Shown here piece after piece: positions 34,455 through 41,898 of a stretch of 64,000 nt of DNA. The stretch's first letter is position 1; each line of letters starts with the position of its first letter. The position numbers and the translations under genes were made by a program. The stretch is from Paradevosia sp036499825 (lineage in GTDB: Bacteria > Pseudomonadota > Alphaproteobacteria > Rhizobiales > Devosiaceae). The stretch covers positions 51,579 through 115,578 of the forward strand of contig DASYCZ010000012.1 of NCBI GenBank assembly GCA_036499825.1, in the 5' to 3' direction. The notes under the pieces are model-generated. The model worked only from the letters and a program-made list of their open reading frames with translations, ran no database searches and was not told the DNA's origin.

Positions 34455-36020
34455 GTGAGCCTATACCGCAATTTCCTCAATGTCGGCGCCTGGACCATAG
34501 GCAGCCGGGTCCTGGGTTTCGTGCGCGATGCGCTGGTGGCGGCGGTGCTCGGCACCGGACCTGCCGCCGACGCCTATGTGGCGGCTTTCCGCTTCCCCAA
34601 CCTCTTCCGCCGGCTGTTCGCCGAGGGCGCCTTCAACACTGCCTTCATTCCGCTCTTCGCCAAGGCGCTGGAGCAGGAAGGCCCTGAGCCCGCCCGGCTG
34701 TGGGCGGCGCGCATCATGAGCTGGCTGGTGGTGGTGGTAACCGCCGTCACCATCCTGGTCGAAATCTTCATGCCCTGGGTGCTGATCCCGTTCGTTCCGG
34801 GCTTCGTCGATGATCAGGCCAAGTTCGACCTGACGGTGCTGTTGACCCGCATCTGCTTCCCCTACCTCATGTGCATGTCGCTGATGGCCGCCTATGCGGC
34901 CATTCTCAACGGCCTCAACCGCTTCACCGCCGGCGCTTTCGCGCCCGTGCTGCTCAACGTGGTGATGATCGCCTTCATGCTGCCGCTGGTCATCGGCGAG
35001 CCCAAGACCCCGGTCGAAACCGCCATCTGGATCGCCATCGGCACCCTGGGCGGGGGCGTGGCGCAGCTGGCTTTCGTCTATTACGCCATCCGCCGCGCCG
35101 ATTTCGTGCCGAGGCTGCATTGGCCCAAGCTCGATGGCGAAGTGAAGCGCTTCTGGATAAGGGCTGTGCCCGCCGTCATCGCCGGCGGCATCACCCAGGT
35201 CAATATTTTCGTCGGCACCATCATCGCCTCGGCGGCGCCCAGCGCCATGGCGTATCTCTATTACGCCGACCGGCTCTACCAGCTGCCGCTCGGCATCATC
35301 GGCATCGCCGTCGGCACGGTGCTGTTGCCCGAGCTGTCACGGCACCTGACTGGCGGCCGCGACAAGGAGGCCGATGCCTCCCAGACCCAGGCGCTGCTGA
35401 TCTCCATGCTGCTGTCGATGCCCGCCGCAACCGCGCTGATCGCCATCGCCGACCCCATCGTGCGCGTGCTGTTCCAGCGCGGCGAGTTCGACGCCGCCTC
35501 CACCATCGAGACCGCCAACACCTTGATCTGGTTCGCCGCGGGCCTCCCTGCCTATGTGCTGATCCGCGTGCTGCAACCGGGCTATTTCGCCCGCGAGGAC
35601 ACCATGACGCCGACGATTTTCGCTGGCATATCGGTGGTCATCAACATCGTCATCTCGCTGCTGCTGTTCCCGCGCTACCAGCATGTGGGCATCGCCATCG
35701 CCACCTCGGTTGCGGCCTGGGCCAATTCGGTGCTGCTCGCCATCTGGCTCAAGCGCCGCGGCCATTTCAGCCTCAACGGCACCGAATGGCGCCGCCACGG
35801 CCTCATCATCGGCAGCTCCATCCTGATGGCCGGCCTGCTCTATCTGCTCAGCCTGCCGCTGGCCCCGGCCTTCGCCGCCTCCACCAGCATCCTGGTGCAG
35901 CTCGCGGCCCTCAGCCTGCTGATGGGCGTCGGCTTCGTGTTCTATTTCGTGCTGGTGCATTTTTCCGGCGCGCAGCCGCTCGGCATGCTGCTGAAGCGTC
36001 TCAAGCGCGCCAAGGCATAA
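34455..36020 (+). CDS. murJ: Lipid II flippase MurJ
   Basis: Moves the peptidoglycan precursor lipid II across the inner membrane. A 521-residue polytopic MOP-superfamily protein with about 14 hydrophobic segments. The N-terminus (SLYRNFLNVGAWTIGSRVLGFVRDA) and the AFRFPNLFRRLFAEGAFNTAFIPLF block are diagnostic. GTG 34455 starts 6 bp after the glnD stop. Confidence 0.97.
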   Translation: MSLYRNFLNVGAWTIGSRVLGFVRDALVAAVLGTGPAADAYVAAFRFPNLFRRLFAEGAFNTAFIPLFAKALEQEGPEPARLWAARIMSWLVVVVTAVTILVEIFMPWVLIPFVPGFVDDQAKFDLTVLLTRICFPYLMCMSLMAAYAAILNGLNRFTAGAFAPVLLNVVMIAFMLPLVIGEPKTPVETAIWIAIGTLGGGVAQLAFVYYAIRRADFVPRLHWPKLDGEVKRFWIRAVPAVIAGGITQVNIFVGTIIASAAPSAMAYLYYADRLYQLPLGIIGIAVGTVLLPELSRHLTGGRDKEADASQTQALLISMLLSMPAATALIAIADPIVRVLFQRGEFDAASTIETANTLIWFAAGLPAYVLIRVLQPGYFAREDTMTPTIFAGISVVINIVISLLLFPRYQHVGIAIATSVAAWANSVLLAIWLKRRGHFSLNGTEWRRHGLIIGSSILMAGLLYLLSLPLAPAFAASTSILVQLAALSLLMGVGFVFYFVLVHFSGAQPLGMLLKRLKRAKA

Positions 36021-36098
36021 AGCTTCGCCTTGTGTCGTGGGATGAGGCTTGTTAAGCCCCCTCGACCTCTTATGAACTGCTAGGCTCTGGACAATCCA

Positions 36099-37133
36099 AT
36101 GGCTTTCACCCCGCGCGTATTTTCCGGCATCCAGCCTTCGGGCGACCTGCATCTGGGCAATTATCTCGGCGCCATCCGCCGCTTTGCCCCGCTGCAGGAA
36201 ACGCATGAGACGATCTATTGCGTCGTCGACATGCATGCCATCACCGTGTGGCAGGACCCCGATGATTTGCGGAAATCCACCCGCACGCTGGCGGCGGCCT
36301 ATGTGGCGGCGGGCATCGATCCGAAGAAATCCATCATCTTCAACCAGAGCCGCGTGCATCAGCATGCCGAGCTCGCCTGGGTGTTCAACTGCGTGGCGCG
36401 CATGGGCTGGATGAGCCGCATGACGCAGTTCAAGGACAAGACCGCCGGCAAGAATGCCGAAAACATCTCGCTGGGCCTGTTCGCCTATCCCTCGCTGATG
36501 GCTGCCGACATTCTGCTCTACAAGGCCACCCATGTGCCTGTGGGCGACGACCAGAAGCAGCATCTGGAGCTGACGCGCGACATCGCCATCAAGTTCAACA
36601 ATGATTTCGCCGCCTCGATCGCGCAGCAGGGGCTGCCGGCCGAATTCTTCCCCGTCACCGAGCCGCTGATCGCCGGTCCCGCCACCCGCGTCATGAGCCT
36701 GCGTGACGGCACCAAGAAGATGAGCAAGTCCGATCCCTCGGATCAGTCGCGCATTTCCCTGCTCGACGAGGCCGATGCGATTTCCAAGAAGATCAAGCGC
36801 GCCACCACCGATCCGGAGCCGCTGCCCACCGAGGTCAAGGGCCTCGAGGGCCGTCCCGAGGCCGACAATCTGGTGGGCATTTTCGCCGCCCTCAGCGACA
36901 GCACCAAGGCCGACGTGCTCAAGGACTATGGCGGGCAGGGCTGGGGCGTCTTCAAGCCCGCTCTGGCCGATCTCGCCGTCGCAGTCCTCGCGCCGATGGC
37001 CGGCGAAATGCGCCGCCTGGTCGCCGACCCTGCGACGATCGACGCCTTCATGAAGGATGGCGCCGAACGCGCCTCCGCCATCGCCGAGACCACGATGAAA
37101 CAGGTCTGCGACATCGTGGGTTTCATCCGCTGA
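36099..37133 (+). CDS. trpS: Tryptophanyl-tRNA synthetase
   Basis: Charges tRNA-Trp with tryptophan. A 344-residue class I synthetase with the HIGH-like GDLHLGNYLG near residue 12 and the KMSKS loop KKMSKSDPSD near 207. The VDMHAIT and PVGDDQKQHLELTRD blocks for tryptophan and dimer contacts are present. A 78-bp gap separates it from murJ. Confidence 0.98.
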   Translation: MAFTPRVFSGIQPSGDLHLGNYLGAIRRFAPLQETHETIYCVVDMHAITVWQDPDDLRKSTRTLAAAYVAAGIDPKKSIIFNQSRVHQHAELAWVFNCVARMGWMSRMTQFKDKTAGKNAENISLGLFAYPSLMAADILLYKATHVPVGDDQKQHLELTRDIAIKFNNDFAASIAQQGLPAEFFPVTEPLIAGPATRVMSLRDGTKKMSKSDPSDQSRISLLDEADAISKKIKRATTDPEPLPTEVKGLEGRPEADNLVGIFAALSDSTKADVLKDYGGQGWGVFKPALADLAVAVLAPMAGEMRRLVADPATIDAFMKDGAERASAIAETTMKQVCDIVGFIR

Positions 37134-37196
37134 GCTTGCCGCTCGTCGCCGCAAGTGCCACCATGGCGTCCTCCGCCACAGCCATGGGGGGCGCTT

Positions 37197-37670
37197 TTGG
37201 CTGACATCCTGCCCGAATACAAACGCAAGTTCCTCGTCATCATCGACGACACCGAGGAATGTGACCGGGCGGTGACTTTCGCCGCCCATCGGGTCCGCCG
37301 CACCGGCGGCATCGTGGTCCTGATGTCGGTGATCGAGCCGCCCGAATTCCACGGCCTGGGTGTCGAGGACGTGCTGCGGGCCGAAGCCCTCGAAGACGCC
37401 GAGCAGAATATCGACAGGCGCCTCCGGCGCATCGGCGAGATTGGCGCCATCAAGACCGAGACTGTCATTCGAGAAGGCCGCGCCGCCGACGCCATCGAGG
37501 CTATCATCGCCGCCGATCCGGGTATCGCCATCCTGGTGCTGGCCGCCGCCACCGGCAATGAGGGCCCGGGCCCGCTGATCGGCCACTTTGCCGGCAACAA
37601 CCGCCTCCACATCCTGGTGACCGTCGTTCCCGGCTCGATGAGCGACGAGGAAATCATCGCCGTCTGCTAG
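37197..37670 (+). CDS. Universal stress protein (UspA domain)
   Basis: About 157 residues with one UspA domain: N-terminal KRKFLVIIDDTEECDRAVTFAA, a central VEDVLRAEALEDAEQ helix and a C-terminal GNEGPGPLIGHFAGNNRLHILVTVVP segment. The nucleotide motif G-x2-G-x9-G(S/T) is imperfect, so ATP binding is uncertain. TTG 37197 behind GGGGGGCG is the likely start; the frame also opens at GTG 37155 but that would add an odd Pro-rich leader. It lies downstream of trpS. Confidence 0.85.
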   Translation: MADILPEYKRKFLVIIDDTEECDRAVTFAAHRVRRTGGIVVLMSVIEPPEFHGLGVEDVLRAEALEDAEQNIDRRLRRIGEIGAIKTETVIREGRAADAIEAIIAADPGIAILVLAAATGNEGPGPLIGHFAGNNRLHILVTVVPGSMSDEEIIAVC

Positions 37671-37698
37671 CTTCATCGGCAAAGACCGATGGATACCC

Positions 37699-37726
37699 TT
37701 GCTTTGATGTGCGAAAGGGCTATGTT
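37699..37726 (+). promoter_or_regulatory. Candidate promoter of the NfuA-type gene
   Basis: TTGCTT (37699-37704), a 16-bp spacer and TATGTT (37721-37726) give a plausible sigma70 promoter. The Irr-like palindrome lies just downstream, about +11 to +27 relative to the expected start. Confidence 0.45.
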
Positions 37727-37743
37727 AGCGGGACTAGAGACGA

Positions 37744-37760
37744 TCTAGAACCATTCTAAT
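37744..37760. promoter_or_regulatory. Likely Irr box (iron control element)
   Basis: TCTAGAACCATTCTAAT (37744-37760) matches the Hyphomicrobiales Irr-box pattern as I recall it, TTTAGAA-N3-TTCTAAA, at all but two of the 14 defined positions. It lies 22 bp before the start codon of an Fe-S scaffold gene, downstream of the candidate -10 box, a position that fits repression when iron is scarce. Confidence 0.7.
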
Positions 37761-37782
37761 CCCGTTCGCGGGGAGGCTGCCC

Positions 37783-38346
37783 ATGTTCATCCAGACCGAA
37801 GCCACGCCCAATCCGGCCACCCTCAAGTTCCTGCCGGGCCGTGACGTACTCGTCGGCGAGCCGCGCGATTTCCGCAGCAAGGACATGGCCGTGACCTCGC
37901 CGCTGGCCGCCTCGCTGTTCGCCGTTCCGGGCGTCACCGGCGTGTTCCTCGGCTCCGATTTCATCTCGGTTTCCAAGGATGACACCAACTGGGCCCATAT
38001 CAAGCCCGCGATCCTCGGCGTCATCATGGAGCATTTCCTTTCCGGCAAGCCCGTGGTCGCCGACAACGAGACCATCGAGACCAGTGCCTCCGATGAGGAA
38101 TTCTTCGACGAGGACGACAGCGAAACCGTCGAGGTGATCAAGGAACTGCTCGCCACGCGCGTCCGCCCCGCCGTCGCCATGGATGGAGGCGACATCACCT
38201 TCAAGGGTTTCCGGGACGGCACCGTGTTCCTCCACATGCAGGGCGCCTGCTCCGGCTGCCCCTCCTCGACCGCGACCCTGCGCAACGGCATCGAAAACCT
38301 CCTCCGCCACTTCGTCCCGGGTGTCGAGCAGGTCGCACAGGTTTAA
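37783..38346 (+). CDS. NfuA-type Fe-S cluster scaffold/carrier protein
   Basis: 187 residues. The N-terminal Nfu_N domain (FIQTEATPNPATLKFLPG) is fused to a C-terminal NifU-like domain with the cluster-binding CSGC (Cys156, Cys159) in MQGACSGCPSS. It transfers 4Fe-4S clusters to apo-enzymes. The layout matches the mitochondrial NFU1 and alphaproteobacterial type. A probable Irr box in front ties expression to iron status. Confidence 0.95.
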   Translation: MFIQTEATPNPATLKFLPGRDVLVGEPRDFRSKDMAVTSPLAASLFAVPGVTGVFLGSDFISVSKDDTNWAHIKPAILGVIMEHFLSGKPVVADNETIETSASDEEFFDEDDSETVEVIKELLATRVRPAVAMDGGDITFKGFRDGTVFLHMQGACSGCPSSTATLRNGIENLLRHFVPGVEQVAQV

Positions 38347-38390
38347 GCGCCAGGGCGGCTTGAGTTTCAGGGCACTCGTCCCTCCGACGA

Positions 38391-38870
38391 GGCCATGAGA
38401 GCTGCGCTCGGATGGCGAGACGCGTGGCATCTATCACCAATCTCTCAGCCACCTCGCCCCTTTGGGGACTTCGAGCCGTTCCGCCTATAGGCGGAGCAAT
38501 CGCCCCGGTGGGGCGACTGGAGGCGAGAAGGCCATGAGAGCTATGCTCGAATGGCAGACGCGTGGCAGCAACCACCAATGTCTCGGCCACCTCGCCCCTT
38601 TGGGGAGAGGTCGACGCGATAGCGTTGGGTGAGGGGTGCGGAGTTCTCCGCATCCCTGGTGTTGCGGTTCACGCCACAACAGAGACTTCAGAGCAAGGGG
38701 TAGCGGAGCCACGATATTTCGGTCGGGACTCACTCTCTTTCAGTGCTCGTGACGCCACCCCTCACCCCAGCCCTCTCCCCGGAGGGGCGAGGGGCAACTG
38801 GCAAGAGCCGCCAGGCTTTTAGTCACTTTCTTTACCCAACAGCCCCCTCAGCCACATCGCCCCACTCTCT
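38391..38870 (+). repeat. Interspersed mosaic repeat, M1-M2-M1-M2-M3-M4
   Basis: Two partial copies 139 bp apart begin GGCCATGAGAGCT (38393 and 38532), each followed by ATGGC-AGACGCGTGGCA, a CACCAAT block and GCCACCTCGCCCCTTTGGGGA. The second continues GAGGTCGACGCGATAGCG and GGTGAGGGGTGCGGAG. A later GGAGCCACGATATTTC-GG and GGGACTCACTC block leads into CCCCTCACCCCAGCCC and the CTCTCCCCGGAGGGG hairpin, then GGCAAGAGCCGCCAGGC. The final part matches the 60.4-60.6 kb element read on the other strand. Confidence 0.85.
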
Positions 38871-38882
38871 CCCACCCACGGG

Positions 38883-38980
38883 GTCATTCCGGCGAAGGCC
38901 GGAATCCATGTCCGGGGTGGGCCGATACATCCAGCGTGTGGGACGCTCCCCACATGGATCCCGGCCTTCGCCGGGATGAC
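38883..38980. repeat. Long inverted repeat, 28-bp arms
   Basis: The left arm (38883-38910) begins GTCATTCCGGCGAAGGCC and the right arm (38953-38980) ends GGCCTTCGCCGGGATGAC. The arms agree at 26 of 28 positions around a 42-bp centre. Each arm also contains its own short hairpin. A degenerate single arm (GCCGGCCTCCGCCGGCGTGAC) is at about 49154-49174. This type of GTCAT-CCGGCGAAGGCCGG repeat is widespread in proteobacterial intergenic DNA. Confidence 0.85.
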
Positions 38981-39106
38981 TCCGTGGTGGGGGAAAGGAT
39001 AATGCCCGCCTTCCTGCCCCGCACTCACCGCCATCCAGGCGACAACGCCCTTCCGCACCATCTTCAGCCCTTGCCCGCGTCACCGTGGCGGCCTATTTCT
39101 CCCCCC

Positions 39107-39724
39107 ATGAGCGTCGCCGACATCATTCTTGCCATCGATACCGCGGCGCCGCGCTTGCAGCTGGCGCTGTTGCGCCCCGATGGCGCCATCGATACCTCGG
39201 TCGATGACATCGCCCAGGGCCATGCCGAAATCCTGTTCGATCGCATCGCCGCGCTGCTGGCGCGCAATGGGCTGGCCTATGGGGATCTGACCCGCATCGC
39301 CGTCACCACCGGGCCCGGCTCCTTCACGGGGCTCCGCATCGGCCTCTCCGCCGCGCGTGGGCTTGGGCTGGCGCTCGGCATTCCGGTCATCGGCGTGCCG
39401 AGCCTTCTGGCGATTTCGCTCGCCGCCCAGTGCGAGCCGGTGGCGGTGCTGCTCGATGCCCGGCGCGACGAGGCTTATTTCCAGCTGTTCTCGGGCCCCG
39501 GCCTGCCGGTCGGGGTGGCGGAGATCCTGCCGATGGCCGAGGCGCTGGGGCGCATACCGGCGCGGGCCGGGACCATCACGGTGCCCTTTGTGGATATCGC
39601 AAGGCTAGCGGCGTTTGCCGCGACTGTTATGCCCGACGCCTATCCGCCCGAGCCCAATTACATTCGCGATGCCGATGCCAAGCCGCAGGACAAGGCCCGC
39701 ATCGCCCGGACGCATGCGGGGTAA
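39107..39724 (+). CDS. tsaB: tRNA threonylcarbamoyladenosine biosynthesis protein TsaB
   Basis: Partner of TsaD and TsaE in forming t6A37 on ANN-decoding tRNAs. 205 residues with the ASKHA-like N-terminus ILAIDTAAPRLQLALL and the GPGSFTGLRIGLSAARGL motif near 70. ATG 39107 is favoured; the frame is open upstream through the repeat region. It is followed 3 bp later by rimI, a common pairing. Confidence 0.94.
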   Translation: MSVADIILAIDTAAPRLQLALLRPDGAIDTSVDDIAQGHAEILFDRIAALLARNGLAYGDLTRIAVTTGPGSFTGLRIGLSAARGLGLALGIPVIGVPSLLAISLAAQCEPVAVLLDARRDEAYFQLFSGPGLPVGVAEILPMAEALGRIPARAGTITVPFVDIARLAAFAATVMPDAYPPEPNYIRDADAKPQDKARIARTHAG

Positions 39725-39727
39725 TGG

Positions 39728-40210
39728 ATGCTGAAGCTGTGGATGGCCCCGCAGGGTCTGCATATCGAGCCCGGTGAGGCGCGCGACGCCGAGGATATGG
39801 CAAGGCTCCATGCCGGAGGCTTTTATCGCGGCTGGCCGCGCGAGGATTTCGCCGCCTACCTTACCCAGCCCCAGATCACCCCGGCCTATATCGCCTGCGA
39901 TGCCAGACACCGCATCGCCGGCTTCGCCATGCTGCGCCTCAGCGCCGACGAAGCCGAACTGCTCACCATCGTGGTCGATCGTAAATGGCGTCACAAGGGC
40001 GTCGGCGCGGCGCTGCTGCGGGCCGCTTTCGACGATCTGCTGATGAGCCCGGCGACCCGGATGTTTCTCGAAGTCGATGCCGGCAATGCGCCGGCGGTCA
40101 AGCTCTACAGGAGCCATGGTTTTGCCGAGATCGGCACGCGAAAGGGCTATTACCCCAAGCCTGACGGGACGGCTGCGACCGCTCTTGTCATGGCCTGCAA
40201 TCTTGGGTAA
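39728..40210 (+). CDS. rimI: GNAT acetyltransferase, RimI-type
   Basis: 160 residues. A GNAT fold with acetyl-CoA motif RKWRHKGVGAALL (R/Q-x-x-G-x-G/A) near 88 and the C-terminal LEVDAGNAPAVKLYRSHGFAEIG block typical of ribosomal-protein S18 alanine N-acetyltransferase. Identification as RimI rests on these blocks and on adjacency to tsaB; some RimI homologues acetylate other proteins. Confidence 0.9.
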   Translation: MLKLWMAPQGLHIEPGEARDAEDMARLHAGGFYRGWPREDFAAYLTQPQITPAYIACDARHRIAGFAMLRLSADEAELLTIVVDRKWRHKGVGAALLRAAFDDLLMSPATRMFLEVDAGNAPAVKLYRSHGFAEIGTRKGYYPKPDGTAATALVMACNLG

Positions 40211-40237
40211 CCCGCACCAGAGACGAAGGGGCATGCG

Positions 40238-40669
40238 ATGACAGCGCCGACCGCCACACTCGAAGAACAATGCGCCGCCCGCGGCATGCGCATGACCGAC
40301 CAGCGCCGCGTCATCGCCCAGGTGATCGAGCAGAGCGCCGACCATCCCGATGTCGAGGAACTCTACCGTCGCGCCGCCGCCATCGACGGGCGCATTTCGC
40401 TGTCGACCGTCTACCGCACCGTCAACCTCTTCGAGGAGGCGGGGCTCGTCACCAAGCACGATTTCAAGGACGGACGGGCGCGCTTCGAGCTGATCCCGGA
40501 CGAACACCACGACCATCTGATCGATATCCGCTCCGGCACCGTCATCGAGTTCCGGAACGAGGAGATCGAAGCCATCCAGGAAGTGATCGCCAAACGCCTG
40601 GGCTATCGCCTGGTCGATCACCGTCTTGAGCTTTATGCGGTGCCGCTCGAAGGGAGCAAGAAGTCGTGA
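40238..40669 (+). CDS. fur: Fur-family metal-responsive regulator (Fur/Mur)
   Basis: 143 residues. The winged helix (RMTDQRRVIAQVIEQS...LSTVYRTVNLFEEAGL) is followed by the metal-binding dimer domain with DEHHDHLID (His90, His91, His93). The C-terminal Cys pairs of enterobacterial Fur are absent. In Hyphomicrobiales the closest relatives often act as Mur, sensing manganese, while Irr and RirA handle iron. Its stop overlaps the next gene's GTG (GTGA). Confidence 0.92.
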   Translation: MTAPTATLEEQCAARGMRMTDQRRVIAQVIEQSADHPDVEELYRRAAAIDGRISLSTVYRTVNLFEEAGLVTKHDFKDGRARFELIPDEHHDHLIDIRSGTVIEFRNEEIEAIQEVIAKRLGYRLVDHRLELYAVPLEGSKKS

Positions 40670-41466
40670 TTCCGCGTATCCTGTTCTTTATATTCATCTA
40701 TATCCCGATGATGCTGATCGGCATTCCGACCCAGTTCATCGTCACGCGCCTGGGGCTCGAATGGAACTTCATGCCGCGCCTGTTCCATAAATGCGGCTGC
40801 ATCTTCCTCGGCATGAAGGTCAGGGTCATCGGCGAGCCGGCGCATGGCCGCCCCACGCTTTTGACCTCCAATCACATCTCCTGGACCGACATCATCGCCA
40901 TCGGCTCGGTCGCCGACGTCACCTTCGTCGCCAAGGCCGAGATCAAGCGCTGGCCCTTCGTCAACTTCATGGCCTCGCTGCAAAAGACCATCTTCGTCGA
41001 CTATAACCGCCGCAGCGACACCAGGCGCACCCATGCCGAAATGGCCTCGCGCCTGATGCGCAACAGCGCCGTGCTGTTGTTCGCCGAAGGCCATCGCGAC
41101 CTGGGCACGCATGTGCAGCCCTTCCGCTCGGCGCTGGTCGGCGCCGCGCAGGCGGCCATGAAGGAGGCCGGCGCCCTCGATGTCGCCATCCAGCCGGTGA
41201 CCATCGCCTATACGCGGCTGCAGGGCATGCCCATCTCGCGCGCCGATCGGGGCCTCGTTTCAGGCATCGGCTCCAAGGGCTTCAAGAAAGTGGTGCGGGA
41301 CCTTTTGACCAGCGGCACCAAGGACGTGACCGTGGCTTTCGGCGTCCCCTACCCGATCACCGCCACCGATGACCGCAAGAAGCTCACAAGGGTCGCCGAA
41401 GGCGATGTCCGCCATATGCTGGTGGCCCTCAACCGCAACCTGCCCCTGCCCAAGGTCACCGCCTGA
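40666..41466 (+). CDS. Lysophospholipid-type acyltransferase (PlsC/OlsA family)
   Basis: 266 residues with an N-terminal membrane anchor and a PlsC domain: catalytic N-H-I-S-W-T-D (His70, Asp75). Motif III reads FAEGHRD instead of the usual FPEGTR(S), so acceptor specificity may differ from classical 1-acyl-glycerol-3-phosphate acyltransferases. From memory, the gene next to miaB in Sinorhizobium is olsA (lyso-ornithine lipid acyltransferase), which makes an ornithine-lipid role possible. It is coupled to fur by a 4-bp overlap and meets a convergent VOC gene at its 3' end. Confidence 0.88.
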   Translation: MIPRILFFIFIYIPMMLIGIPTQFIVTRLGLEWNFMPRLFHKCGCIFLGMKVRVIGEPAHGRPTLLTSNHISWTDIIAIGSVADVTFVAKAEIKRWPFVNFMASLQKTIFVDYNRRSDTRRTHAEMASRLMRNSAVLLFAEGHRDLGTHVQPFRSALVGAAQAAMKEAGALDVAIQPVTIAYTRLQGMPISRADRGLVSGIGSKGFKKVVRDLLTSGTKDVTVAFGVPYPITATDDRKKLTRVAEGDVRHMLVALNRNLPLPKVTA

Positions 41467-41830
41467 CGAGGCAAAACTGGTTGCCTTCCGGATCCCTGAG
41501 GACGCTGTACTGGGCTTCCTCCCGCACCAGTTCGGCGCCAGCCCCGACCGCTGCGACGACTGCCGCCGCCACATTGGCGACGCCAATGTCGAGATGCACC
41601 CGGTTGTTGTCGTAGCGCCGGCTCGGCACGAGCTGGAAGCAAAGGCTCGGCCCTGGCCCGTCGACCATTACGGTGGGGTCGGTCTCCGGCGTGAGGCCAA
41701 GCCCGGCGAGGCGGTCGATTTCGGCTTCGTCATAGGCCCGGACCGCATAGCCATCGAGCAACCCGGCCCAGAAACGCGCCAGCCGTGCCGGCCCCTCGCA
41801 ATCGAAGACGATTTCCCTCAGTGTGCCCAT
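41456..41830 (-). CDS. VOC-superfamily (glyoxalase-like) protein
   Basis: About 124 residues from ATG 41830, which has GGGGAGGG upstream. It begins LREIVFDCEGPARLARFW and ends YSVLRDPEGNQFCLV, the usual shape of a single glyoxalase/bleomycin-resistance-like domain of the actinobacterial AtzH/YP-type. Substrate unknown. It is the only minus-strand gene in a long plus-strand run, and its end overlaps the acyltransferase end by 11 bp. Confidence 0.88.
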   Translation of the reverse strand: MGTLREIVFDCEGPARLARFWAGLLDGYAVRAYDEAEIDRLAGLGLTPETDPTVMVDGPGPSLCFQLVPSRRYDNNRVHLDIGVANVAAAVVAAVGAGAELVREEAQYSVLRDPEGNQFCLVRR

Positions 41831-41898
41831 GGCGCCCTCCCCGCGTCCGTTTCCCATGAAAGTAGCCTCCTGGGCCAATCTTTGCTAAGAGGCCCCGC

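Larger units (their letters stand above)
38347..39106. other. Gene-free gap of 760 bp packed with repeats
   Basis: The longest gap in the window. It holds a tandem pair of mosaic M1-M2 modules (38391-38660), an M3-M4 stretch (about 38700-38870) and a long inverted repeat (38883-38980). No reading frame here has a ribosome binding site or familiar content. The last 125 bp before tsaB may hold its promoter but nothing clear is seen. Confidence 0.8.

Noticed and set aside
35337..37682. A 781-codon minus-strand frame opposite murJ, trpS and the Usp gene
   Set aside because: Antisense shadow; all three plus-strand genes have clear motifs.
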